In this document: positions 10,546 to 18,591 of the stretch, in pieces
Position numbering within the stretch: position 1 is the stretch's first letter
Layout of the letters: the number at the start of each line of letters is the position of its first letter
Assembly: GCA_006226375.1 (NCBI GenBank)
Contig: SBHC01000010.1
Location: 300,492-364,491 of the forward strand
Source: Deltaproteobacteria bacterium
Lineage (GTDB): Bacteria > Myxococcota_C > UBA6777
DNA: 64,000 nt
Direction of reading: 5' to 3'
Made by a program: the position numbers and the translations under genes
The notes under the pieces: generated by a model
Seen by the model: only the letters and a program-made list of their open reading frames with translations
Databases searched by the model: none
Told to the model about the DNA's origin: nothing

Positions 10546-11616
10546 TTGAATTTAGTGAATGCATCGGAGGACACGCCATTCCGTGAGTTTTTGCAGCACG
10601 CAGCGGCAAGCGTTCAACGCTCCTCTGATCCAGCGCGAACCCTGTGGGAGAGGCTTGAGGCGTTTGAGGACTTAACCGACTCAGAAGTTGGCGATACAAC
10701 GATGTTACGAGCCCGCCACCTGGAGCGAGAGTATGGACTCCGACAGATCTATCTCAAGATGGAGGGAAGCAACCCAACGGGGACCCAGAAGGACCGTATT
10801 GCTTTTGCTCAAGTCCATGACGCTCTGCAACAAGGTCAACAAACTCTCACAGCAGCCAGCTGTGGGAACTATGGAGTCGCGTTGGCCCTGGCCTGCCACA
10901 TCGCCGGGCTTCACTGTATCATTTACGTTCCCAAAGATTCACGCTCCAAGCGTCTGCAAGTGATTCGTTCGCTGGGAGCCAAGCTCCACTTTGTGGAAGG
11001 ACCCTACGAAGATGCGTTGAGTCACTCTCAAGAACAAGCCAAGGTCGAGGGCTGGTACGACGCGAACCCTGGTGAAGCAAACCTTCGCATTCAGTTGGAA
11101 GCGTACGAACAAATCGCACACGAGATCTATGACGAACTTCACGACGCTCCAGCAGTTGTCGCCATTCCAGTCTCCAATGGGACAACTCTGGTGGGTCTTT
11201 ACCGGGGCTTTGTTCGACTGAGCCGACGAGGCAAGGTCTCTCGAATTCCCCGAATGGTCGCAGGGTCCTCCTACAACAAAAACCCGATCGTGAAGGCATT
11301 CCGCCGAGGTCTCCCGTCTTGTGAAGATCTTGACGCGGAGCTGATTCGGGAGAGCGCCGTAAATGGACCTCTCGTCAACTGGCGCTCCACAGAGGGCAAC
11401 CTCACCCTGGAAGCGATTCGCTCAACCCAGGGCTGGGCTGAAGATGTCACAGACCGGCAAATGAACGCTCTCGCTCGCTTTCTTCGAGAAGAAGAAGGCA
11501 TCAACATTCTCCCAGCCTCCACAGCCGGACTCCATGCCTTCTTATCCAAGCACCGAACGTCCGGGCTGGAAGCGGACCGCTACGTTATTCTACTCACAGG
11601 GAAACAACCATCATGA
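10546..11616 (+). CDS. PLP-dependent threonine-synthase-like enzyme (fold type II)
   Basis: 356 residues starting at a TTG that has a strong AGGAGGA site five bases upstream. It belongs to the threonine synthase / threonine deaminase / cysteine synthase superfamily. SNPTGTQKDR carries the Schiff-base Lys82, with Gln where most threonine synthases have Ser-Phe. It also has SCGNYGVALA for substrate carboxylate binding and a phosphate-cup loop SNGTTLVG. It lacks the long N-terminal part of class I threonine synthase. Its stop overlaps the next gene by four bases (ATGA), implying translational coupling. It may be a true threonine synthase, but its place in a glutamate/dipeptide-type operon suggests a different beta-replacement or elimination substrate. 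Substrate unknown. Confidence 0.85.
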   Translation: MNLVNASEDTPFREFLQHAAASVQRSSDPARTLWERLEAFEDLTDSEVGDTTMLRARHLEREYGLRQIYLKMEGSNPTGTQKDRIAFAQVHDALQQGQQTLTAASCGNYGVALALACHIAGLHCIIYVPKDSRSKRLQVIRSLGAKLHFVEGPYEDALSHSQEQAKVEGWYDANPGEANLRIQLEAYEQIAHEIYDELHDAPAVVAIPVSNGTTLVGLYRGFVRLSRRGKVSRIPRMVAGSSYNKNPIVKAFRRGLPSCEDLDAELIRESAVNGPLVNWRSTEGNLTLEAIRSTQGWAEDVTDRQMNALARFLREEEGINILPASTAGLHAFLSKHRTSGLEADRYVILLTGKQPS

Positions 11617-12710
11617 CGATTAAGGCTCAAACCTCTTTGGAAGGCCGCGCAATTGTGTACTGCGAAGGCGCCTTTGGCACTCCCAACGGCAAGACAGCCC
11701 ACGGGCTGGTCCGATTTTCCCGTCGCTATGAGATCCTCAGTGTGCTCGACTCGCGCCACACGGGGAAGATGGCGCACGAGATTCTCGCCGGAGTGGAGCG
11801 TCAGATCCCTATCCAAGGAAACCTGGAGCAAGCGCTGCAAGCAGCAAAAGAAGCAGGTACCCCTGCGACACACGTGGTCGTGGGTCTTGCCCCCGATGGT
11901 GGGCGCTTACCAGGAGCAGCCCGCGCGACACTGCAAAACGCGATTCGTCAGGGTTTGCACATTGACTCAGGACTCCATGACTTCCTCACCGAAGATCCTG
12001 AGTTTGCCGCGCTGGCAGAAAAACACAACGTTACCCTGCGCGATGTTCGCAAGCCTCCTCACCGCTCACAGTTGCACTTTTTTGAGGGCAAGATTGAGGA
12101 AGTATCCTGCCTGAAAGTAGCGCTCCTGGGCACAGACTCGGCGGTCGGAAAACGAACCACAGCATGGCTTCTGGTTCAGGCGCTGGAGAAGGCTGGATAC
12201 AAAGCTGAACTCATCGGAACGGGACAAACCGCTTGGATGCAAGGAGCGCAGTACAGCATTGTCCTCGACTCCCTGATCAATGACTTTGTGGCAGGCGAGT
12301 TGGAGCACGCAGCATGGACCGCGTGGAAAGAGAAAAAGCCTGATGTGCTCGTCATGGAAGGTCAGGGAAGTCTCATGAATCCGGCGTACCCTGGAGGGTT
12401 TGAGATCCTTGCCGCGACCCGCCCCGACGTCGTGATTTTGCAGCACGCCCCGGCTCGTGAAACCTACGACGGATTCCCTCAACACCCGATGCACCCTCTC
12501 TCTGAGCAGATCGCGGTGATGGAGTCTCTGTCGTCGAAGCCTGTGGTTGCGGTCACCATCAACCACGAAGAGCTCCCTCACGAACACATTGGGACTCTCT
12601 GCAAGACCATTGAAAGCACTGTGGGACGCCCCACTCTGGATGTCATTTTGCAAGGACCAGAGCGGCTTGTCGACATTCTCCAAAACTGGCTGCCTGCCCA
12701 ACACTCGTAG
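11613..12710 (+). CDS. DUF1611 family protein, DgcN-like (putative D-glutamate N-acetyltransferase)
   Basis: 365 residues of the DUF1611 family. The N-terminal ~160 residues are a Rossmann-like domain (GRAIVYCEGAFGTPNGKTAHGL; HVVVGLAPDGGRLP). A P-loop-type C-terminal domain begins with LLGTDSAVGKRTTAW (about residues 172-184) and has VLVMEGQGSLMNPAYPGG. One member, DgcN, is reported to N-acetylate D-glutamate before an enolase-superfamily epimerase (DgcA) converts the N-acetyl product. Here an enolase-superfamily enzyme lies in the same operon, so the DgcN-like role is plausible. Other DUF1611 members may have other acceptors. It overlaps the upstream stop by four bases and is followed by an 18-base gap. 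Confidence 0.85.
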   Translation: MTIKAQTSLEGRAIVYCEGAFGTPNGKTAHGLVRFSRRYEILSVLDSRHTGKMAHEILAGVERQIPIQGNLEQALQAAKEAGTPATHVVVGLAPDGGRLPGAARATLQNAIRQGLHIDSGLHDFLTEDPEFAALAEKHNVTLRDVRKPPHRSQLHFFEGKIEEVSCLKVALLGTDSAVGKRTTAWLLVQALEKAGYKAELIGTGQTAWMQGAQYSIVLDSLINDFVAGELEHAAWTAWKEKKPDVLVMEGQGSLMNPAYPGGFEILAATRPDVVILQHAPARETYDGFPQHPMHPLSEQIAVMESLSSKPVVAVTINHEELPHEHIGTLCKTIESTVGRPTLDVILQGPERLVDILQNWLPAQHS

Positions 12711-12728
12711 GTCGAGGTCAACAAAGCG

Positions 12729-15110
12729 ATGCCACAATCGGTAGCACCTTCTTCTTCCCCAAGCCACAACCCCAGCGAATTGGCCCAACTTGTTGTGTGG
12801 AAACGCCTGGACGTTGGTCCTGTTCGGGTCGAAGCCCAACGCCTGATCGCCCCTTACAAGCTGACTGACCAGCAAGGCGAAACACAAACCGAGTTGATCT
12901 ACCGGTACGAAGAGGACGTTTGGACGCCAGGAGATCCATCCGCCGAGAACCTCGCACAACTGATTGCTTCCCAGGTCGCATTAAACTACGGCTTGTTCTG
13001 TGAAGAGATCGTTTTTCACGGCCGATACGACGCAACGGACCGGCGTTTCTTGGAAGAAATGTGCGAAAACACCGCGCGGGAGATCTACATCAACAAGCTG
13101 TGCAAACCCAACCCATTCTTGCGTCCTGGCGTTGCCCCAGCACAAAGCATCTCCACCACACGTTACTGCCAAGCCGCGCTCCATTTCTCTGATGAAGGTG
13201 CACCAACGCCTCACGACTGGCAGTGGTGGAACACCCAACCGGAGCGCCACCTGGTTCTATCCAGCGGTGGAAAAGACAGTCTCGCAAGTTACGGATTGCT
13301 GCGCGAGATAGGCGTGGATGTCCACCCCATCTTTGTGAATGAGTCCGGCCGTCACTGGTTTACGGCCCTCAACGCCTACCAACACTCCCAACAGCACGAT
13401 CCCAACACTGCTCGGGTATGGACCAACGCCGACAGGGTGTTTAACTGGTTTCTTCGACAGAACCCGCTCATTCGCGAAGACTTCGCCAAGCTCCGCGCAG
13501 ACATTTACCCCTTGCGACTCTGGACGGTGGCGGTCTTTCTGTTTGGCGTTTTACCTTTGGCTCGCAAACGCAAGCTGGGTCGGCTGGTGATTGGCAACGA
13601 GTACGACACCACAATTACCGCCGAACACGAAGGCATTCCCCACTTTGAAGGCTCCTACGATCAAAGCCAAATGTTTGACGACCGTGTCTCCCGGTACTTC
13701 CTGGAGAAAGGTTGGGGGGTCAGCCAATTCTCTATCCTCAGACCGTTGTCGGAGCTGCTGATCGAGACCGTTTTGGCCCGTCGCTACCCCGATTTGTTGG
13801 CCCAACAAGTGTCTTGTCATGCCGCACACAAAGAGAAAGAGTTGCAACGCTTTGCTCCTTGTGGGACGTGTGAGAAGTGTCGCCGCATTGTTGCCATGCT
13901 CACTGCGTTGGAGATATCTCCGACAGTTTGCGGGTACAGCCCCAACCAGATCGAGCAAGCACTCCAGGCTCTGCAGCGCAACCCCACCCTCAAAAGCGAT
14001 GCTGCGGGACTGGAACATCTCTTGTGGATGCTTTCGGAAAAGCCCGAACGCTCAGGATGGGACTTCCCTCAGGCCCAGCAGCACCCAGAAGTGATGCAGT
14101 TGCGCTTTCATCCACACAACGCCCCTGTGGATGGTATCCCTGTGTCTCTTCGACGACCGCTCTACCGCTTGATGCTAGAACATGCACAAGGCGCAGTGTT
14201 CGCCAACAACGAACGTTGGTCGCCGTTCCCAGTGTTGGAAGCCCCAGAGATCTTTCTTCCCTACGCTTTTGAAGTGGGAGAAGAGACACAACAGCCCCGC
14301 ACAACGCACTCGCCGTCTCAGATCTCTGCGATGTCATTGCAGTGGGGAGAGCTCACTTGGCCCCAGGCCGAGGCGGCGTTTGCTCAGGTCGATGTCGCCA
14401 TTCTGCCTGTTGGCGCGATCGAACAGCATGGCCCTCACCTTCCCCTGGATACGGACGCGTTCGACGCTGAATACCTTGCCAAGCGTGTGGCCCTGGCCTG
14501 CTCCACGCCTCGACCTTTGGTCATGCCCCTGGTCCCCTATGGTGTTTCGTATCACCACAACGACTTCAAGGGAACCATAAGCGTGACCAACGAAGCCATG
14601 GCATCCTTTATCTATGACCTCGGAATGAGCGTGGCTCGCAACGGCATCCAGAAACTTATCATCCTCAATGGTCACGGCGGAAACGACGCCACGTTGAATC
14701 ACGCAGCCCAAATGATCAACCGCGACGCCCGCATTTTTGTTTGCGTAGACACCGGCTCAACCAGCGATGTGGACCTTGACCGACTCTCCAACACCCACAA
14801 CGACGTTCATGCCGGCGAGATCGAAACCAGCACAACGCTGGCTGTTCGGCCTCACCTTGTCGATATGAGCAAAGCTGAGCCTTCGATCCCTTCCTTTCAA
14901 AACCGCTACCTCAACTTCACGTCCCAGCGAAATGTCTCCTGGCATGCTTACACAGAGAGGATCTCCGCGTCAGGCGTGATGGGAGACCCAACCCAGGCCA
15001 ACCTCAACAAAGGTCGTCACATGTGGGAGATTATGATCGCTCACCTTGTCGCCTTCATCGAGGAACTCAAGCAACACCCGCTCCCCACGATCTACCAGCG
15101 AAGGTACTGA
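12729..15110 (+). CDS. Fusion: MurL-like PP-loop domain + creatininase-family amidohydrolase
   Basis: 793 residues in two enzyme parts. Residues ~1-430 form a PP-loop ATP-pyrophosphatase-type domain with LSSGGKDSLASYGLL (SGGKDS at 179-184) and a C-terminal Cys cluster CGTCEKC (378, 381, 384). This layout resembles MurL, which epimerises a terminal L-Glu via an adenylate, and other PP-loop enzymes; the assignment to MurL is distant. Residues ~540-790 are a creatininase-family metal amidohydrolase: GAIEQHGPHLPLDTD with likely ligands Glu565, His567 and Asp576, NGHGGN with His649, and HAGEIETS. A ~100-residue segment links them. The frame is continuous with no sign of an error. The creatininase domain would hydrolyse an amide or cyclic amide; the PP-loop domain would activate a carboxylate with ATP. 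It sits between the DUF1611 and epimerase genes. Confidence 0.82.
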   Translation: MPQSVAPSSSPSHNPSELAQLVVWKRLDVGPVRVEAQRLIAPYKLTDQQGETQTELIYRYEEDVWTPGDPSAENLAQLIASQVALNYGLFCEEIVFHGRYDATDRRFLEEMCENTAREIYINKLCKPNPFLRPGVAPAQSISTTRYCQAALHFSDEGAPTPHDWQWWNTQPERHLVLSSGGKDSLASYGLLREIGVDVHPIFVNESGRHWFTALNAYQHSQQHDPNTARVWTNADRVFNWFLRQNPLIREDFAKLRADIYPLRLWTVAVFLFGVLPLARKRKLGRLVIGNEYDTTITAEHEGIPHFEGSYDQSQMFDDRVSRYFLEKGWGVSQFSILRPLSELLIETVLARRYPDLLAQQVSCHAAHKEKELQRFAPCGTCEKCRRIVAMLTALEISPTVCGYSPNQIEQALQALQRNPTLKSDAAGLEHLLWMLSEKPERSGWDFPQAQQHPEVMQLRFHPHNAPVDGIPVSLRRPLYRLMLEHAQGAVFANNERWSPFPVLEAPEIFLPYAFEVGEETQQPRTTHSPSQISAMSLQWGELTWPQAEAAFAQVDVAILPVGAIEQHGPHLPLDTDAFDAEYLAKRVALACSTPRPLVMPLVPYGVSYHHNDFKGTISVTNEAMASFIYDLGMSVARNGIQKLIILNGHGGNDATLNHAAQMINRDARIFVCVDTGSTSDVDLDRLSNTHNDVHAGEIETSTTLAVRPHLVDMSKAEPSIPSFQNRYLNFTSQRNVSWHAYTERISASGVMGDPTQANLNKGRHMWEIMIAHLVAFIEELKQHPLPTIYQRRY

Positions 15111-15143
15111 GCCAGGAGTTCCTGTGACCCCAGGAGGTGCCCC

Positions 15144-16211
15144 ATGACCCTTAAGCACGTAGAAATCCAACGTATCGATTTCCGCCTACGTGAGCCCTAC
15201 ACCATCGCCTACGAAACGGTAGAGCAAGCCAGCAACTTGTTTCTTCGCCTTGAGGACAGTCAGGGCCGCTCCGGTTGGGGATGCGCAGCCCCAGATCTTC
15301 CAGTAACTGGGGAAACCGTCGAGGCGGCACACGACGCCTTGGAGCAGATCGCACGCCCGCTCCTCTTGGGAGCGGACCCTCTCCGCTCCGCCTGGATTAT
15401 GGAGCAAGCTCGCCAACCACTGAAGGCCTTTCCCTCTGTAAGGGCTGCCATGGATATGGCCTTGCACGACCTGCTTGGTCAACGCACGCACCTTCCGGTC
15501 TATAAGCTCCTAGGTGGCTTCCGGACCCACATCGTCACAAGCATTACAGTGGGCTTGTTGCCTGTCCAAGACACCGTCGAACAATCTCTGCATTGGGTCC
15601 AACAAGGCTTTCGCGCGCTCAAGATCAAAGGTGGTCACAACGTGGAGGAAGATATCGAGAGGATGAAACGAGTCCGTGAAGCGGTCGGCGCAACCATCGA
15701 GTTACGCTTCGACGCCAACCAGGGCTACTCCCTTGACGAGGCCATTCGCTTCGTCAATCACGTTGAATCCCTTCCCATCTCCATGATTGAGCAACCAACA
15801 CCGCGGGATCAACAAGCCCTACTGGCCCAAGTGAAACACAGAATCTCCGTCCCGCTGATGGCCGACGAGAGCTTGATGAACCTCAACGACGCCTTCCAAC
15901 TGGCCAGCCATGAACAAGTTGACATGCTCAACATCAAATTGATGAAGGTCGGAGGCATTGCAAACGCCATGCAAGTCAACGCCGTTGCTCGCGCCGCTCA
16001 AATGCAAGTGATGGTGGGCTGTATGGACGAGGCTGCCCTTGGCATCGCCGCAGGACTTCACTTTGCACTCGCTCGCCCCAATGTTGGATACGCCGATCTT
16101 GACGGACACCTGGACTTGCTTCATGACCCCACACAAAGCTGCCTTTTGCTCAAGGACGGGTTCCTTTACCCTGTTGAAGAGCCCGGACTCGGGTGGAACG
16201 GAACCCTCTAG
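15144..16211 (+). CDS. Dipeptide epimerase / DgcA-like enolase-superfamily enzyme
   Basis: 355 residues of the muconate-lactonising-enzyme subgroup. The catalytic set is complete: Lys160 and Lys162 (KIKGG), metal ligands Asp190 (RFDANQGY), Glu216 (IEQPTP) and Asp241 (MADES), and Lys265 (NIKLMKVGG). The C-terminal CMDEAALGIAAG and ADLDGHLDLL motifs are typical of L-Ala-D/L-Glu and related dipeptide epimerases and of DgcA, the N-acetyl-D-glutamate epimerase. A 1,1-proton transfer on a dipeptide or N-acyl amino acid is expected. The start has AGGAGG six bases upstream. It is the last gene of the operon, 33 bases after the fusion gene, and supports a stereo-inversion role for the cluster. Confidence 0.92.
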   Translation: MTLKHVEIQRIDFRLREPYTIAYETVEQASNLFLRLEDSQGRSGWGCAAPDLPVTGETVEAAHDALEQIARPLLLGADPLRSAWIMEQARQPLKAFPSVRAAMDMALHDLLGQRTHLPVYKLLGGFRTHIVTSITVGLLPVQDTVEQSLHWVQQGFRALKIKGGHNVEEDIERMKRVREAVGATIELRFDANQGYSLDEAIRFVNHVESLPISMIEQPTPRDQQALLAQVKHRISVPLMADESLMNLNDAFQLASHEQVDMLNIKLMKVGGIANAMQVNAVARAAQMQVMVGCMDEAALGIAAGLHFALARPNVGYADLDGHLDLLHDPTQSCLLLKDGFLYPVEEPGLGWNGTL

Positions 16212-16540
16212 CACTCACTCCTTCGGAGCACCATTCTTGTGAATTGCAACATGTTCTAGCAAGCAAAATGAATCCTCCTTCATTTTCAACACCTTAACAT
16301 GCGAACTTACGTTCCCACCTGCTACGCCAGCCTCGCACTTGAATTGCGGTTCACCCCGAATGAACGGAACTTCAGCACACATTGAACCCTCATTCACTTT
16401 CCAACACACTGTTTCGTTTAGACAAAACCGCATCGATGTCGCTTATTGGCATGGTCTGTGTAGAGACAAGGAGCATCACCGTGTGCCAGGATTGGACACA
16501 CAACCAAAGAAGAACAACCATCCCATAGAGGAGATTGAGT
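16212..16540. other. Intergenic region after the epimerase operon
   Basis: 329 bases with no supported gene. It holds a perfect hairpin AAAATGAA-TCCTCC-TTCATTTT at 16265-16286 whose loop is a ribosome-site-like TCCTCC. No T-run follows. The promoter of the small antitoxin-like gene should lie here but was not identified. Confidence 0.5.
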
Positions 16541-16738
16541 ATGGTACAGCAGACCATCAGCCGTCAGGAACTGGAAGCCAATGTGTTGGGCGTCATCTCA
16601 AAAATGACTGAAGGACAAGAAGTTGTGGTCATGGAAGGCCAGCAACCCGTTGCCCGTTTGTCTTCTGTGCAAAGCACCACCGACGCGCTTGAACCCGTCC
16701 ACGTGACCTACTCCGCTTTTGAGTTTCCTTTCCCCTAA
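16541..16738 (+). CDS. Small Phd/YefM-like antitoxin-type protein (no partner seen)
   Basis: 65 residues. The pattern ISRQELEANVLGVI...MTEGQEVVVMEGQQPVARLSS follows the Phd/YefM antitoxin fold, where a short DNA-binding domain ends in a hairpin with G-xPVARL. The C-terminus (HVTYSAFEFPFP) would normally contact a toxin. No toxin gene (Doc, YoeB or PIN) follows; a terminator at 16834 closes the transcript and the next gene is convergent lysC. It may be an orphan or a monocistronic regulator. GAGGAG lies seven bases upstream of the ATG; an in-frame TTG two codons earlier is less likely. Confidence 0.7.
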   Translation: MVQQTISRQELEANVLGVISKMTEGQEVVVMEGQQPVARLSSVQSTTDALEPVHVTYSAFEFPFP

Positions 16739-16833
16739 AGAGAAACTCTTCGGAGAGAACGAACTCTTCGAAACACATCTCGAAGCATCGCGTGCACAAC
16801 AAGACTCGCACCCACACGATGCACAAAATGATA

Positions 16834-16891
16834 AACCCCCTGATGTTGCCATGAGAGGTCGGCAGCTCGTCAGGGGGTTGTTTTGTTTTAG
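16834..16891 (+). terminator. Factor-independent terminator
   Basis: Perfect 10-base arms AACCCCCTGA (16834-16843) and TCAGGGGGTT (16870-16879), a 26-base loop, then GTTTTGTTTTAG. It ends the antitoxin-like transcript and, read the other way, may also help end lysC. Confidence 0.85.
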
Positions 16892-16972
16892 ATAGGTTGA
16901 GATAGGGAAGAAAGCGCGAGAGAAGAGAATTACTGGATAGGGAAGGAAGATGACGTTCTGTCGTTGGCTGGA

Positions 16973-18343
16973 TTATTCAGCGATGAAGAACTCATCGTGG
17001 AGGACCTTCATCGCCAGACGACCGAACTTGGCTTCAGTGACAAAGGAAAGATTGATCTGAGAGGCACCCTGGGAGATCACTTCAAGGGGGATCTCGTTTT
17101 GGCCCAGGAGCGAGAAAACTCGACCGATCAAGGTGGTGTCGTTGCGCAACTTGGAGCCGACCAAACAGATGATGCTGCGGTCAGGGTGGAAGTTCACCTT
17201 GGCAAACTGCTCAATCTCCTTGATGGCTTTTTCCAACAACGGACGCTCGTAGTTGTCGAAGGTCATCGAGACGCTGACCTCACTGGTAGCGAGAACATCC
17301 ACTGAGATTTGGAAGTTGGCAAGAATGTTGAAGATCCGGGCGAGAAAGCCGGGCGCTTCTAACATTCGCAGAGAGTGGATGTGCAAGGTATCCACATTCT
17401 CACGGATGGCCAGGGCGCGAACATTCTCCGGAGTACCAGAGTTGGTGATCAAGGTGCCGTTCGCTTTGCCAGACGCCAATTCATCAGGCTTGACATGGAA
17501 GGTACCCATCACACGAACAGGAATGTTGCGCTTGCGGGCTGGCTCCAGCGTACGGGGGTGGAGAACTTTGGCCCCGAAGTAGGCAAGTTCTGCAGCCTCG
17601 TCGAATTCCATCGCGGGAATCAAAGCCGGGTCTTCCACGACGCGAGGGTCTGCGCGGAGAAAGCCGGGAACGTCGGTCCAGATTTGAATCTCCTGGACTC
17701 CAATCGCCGCACCAAAGACAGCGGCAGAGAAGTCAGAACCACCGCGTCCCAGGGTGGTGATCTCGCCGTCAATGCTGCGACCAATGAAGCCCGTAATCAC
17801 AGGGACTTCACCAGGAGACAACTGACTGATCTTGTTCTGGATCTGTTCCAGGCAAGAGCTAAGAACGTCGGCCTTGTTGTGACGTCCGTCCGTCTCCAAG
17901 CCCAGCTCCCAGCTAGCCCAGGGTCGAGCTTTCGCGACGACGCCTTGTTGGGTCAGAACGCCGGCGAGCAATCGCACGCTCATCCGCTCTCCCAAAGACA
18001 AGAGCGCATCCTTGACGCGAGGACTCATCTCACGAAGCAAGGCCACGCCTCGCAACCAACGCTCCATCTCTTCTTCGAGATCCTGAAGCATGTTGGGCTC
18101 CAACTCCAAATCGGCGATCATAGTGTGATGCCGACCGATGATCTCGTGAAGTGCGGGCTCCCAATCTTCTCCCTGCACAGCGCGTCGCGCGGTGTCCAGG
18201 AGTTTGTTGGTAACGCCACCCAAAGCGGAAACAACTACAACTGGCCAACGTGGCTCACTTGCCACCAAGCTAGCTACCTGACGCATCGCTTCTGCAGTAC
18301 CAACGCTGGTACCGCCGAACTTCATGACAACTTCTGGACCCAT
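16973..18343 (-). CDS. lysC: Aspartate kinase
   Basis: 456-residue aspartokinase catalysing ATP-dependent phosphorylation of L-aspartate, the first step to Lys, Met, Thr and diaminopimelate. The kinase domain begins with KFGGTS (8-13) and has LGRGGSDFSA, TDVPGFLRADPRVV and FGAKVLHPRT. Two C-terminal ACT domains follow (about 300-456: VDTLHIHSLRML..., ICLVGSKLRNDTTLIGRVF...), so feedback inhibition by Lys and/or Thr is expected. It is monofunctional, with no fused homoserine dehydrogenase. It lies downstream of lysA on the same strand across a 248-base gap, so a separate promoter is possible. I saw no lysine riboswitch in that gap. Confidence 0.97.
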   Translation of the reverse strand: MGPEVVMKFGGTSVGTAEAMRQVASLVASEPRWPVVVVSALGGVTNKLLDTARRAVQGEDWEPALHEIIGRHHTMIADLELEPNMLQDLEEEMERWLRGVALLREMSPRVKDALLSLGERMSVRLLAGVLTQQGVVAKARPWASWELGLETDGRHNKADVLSSCLEQIQNKISQLSPGEVPVITGFIGRSIDGEITTLGRGGSDFSAAVFGAAIGVQEIQIWTDVPGFLRADPRVVEDPALIPAMEFDEAAELAYFGAKVLHPRTLEPARKRNIPVRVMGTFHVKPDELASGKANGTLITNSGTPENVRALAIRENVDTLHIHSLRMLEAPGFLARIFNILANFQISVDVLATSEVSVSMTFDNYERPLLEKAIKEIEQFAKVNFHPDRSIICLVGSKLRNDTTLIGRVFSLLGQNEIPLEVISQGASQINLSFVTEAKFGRLAMKVLHDEFFIAE

Positions 18344-18591
18344 AACAACTTACCCTTACACAAGATTGGAATGCTGCGATCAACCTATCGGTGTCTGCTG
18401 AGGGGTTAGACCGAACCCTTTGCAAAAAAATTCAAGTGGATTCCGTTTTCTCTGAAAAAATTCGGAGAAATGTGATCTTGCCCGGAAGAAGGGGAAAGCG
18501 CTTGCGAAGCATACACTTCGACGTCGCCGTGGAGGACCTTAAACAAGGGCTGCAACATCACGGAAACACCGAAGTGACAAAAGCTGCACTT

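Noticed and set aside
17375-18409. 344-codon plus-strand frame over lysC
   Set aside because: lysC is certain on the minus strand; this is a shadow.
18344-18591. Lysine riboswitch or attenuator before lysC
   Set aside because: The 248-base gap shows no recognisable conserved junction or terminator stem; only short A/T runs.
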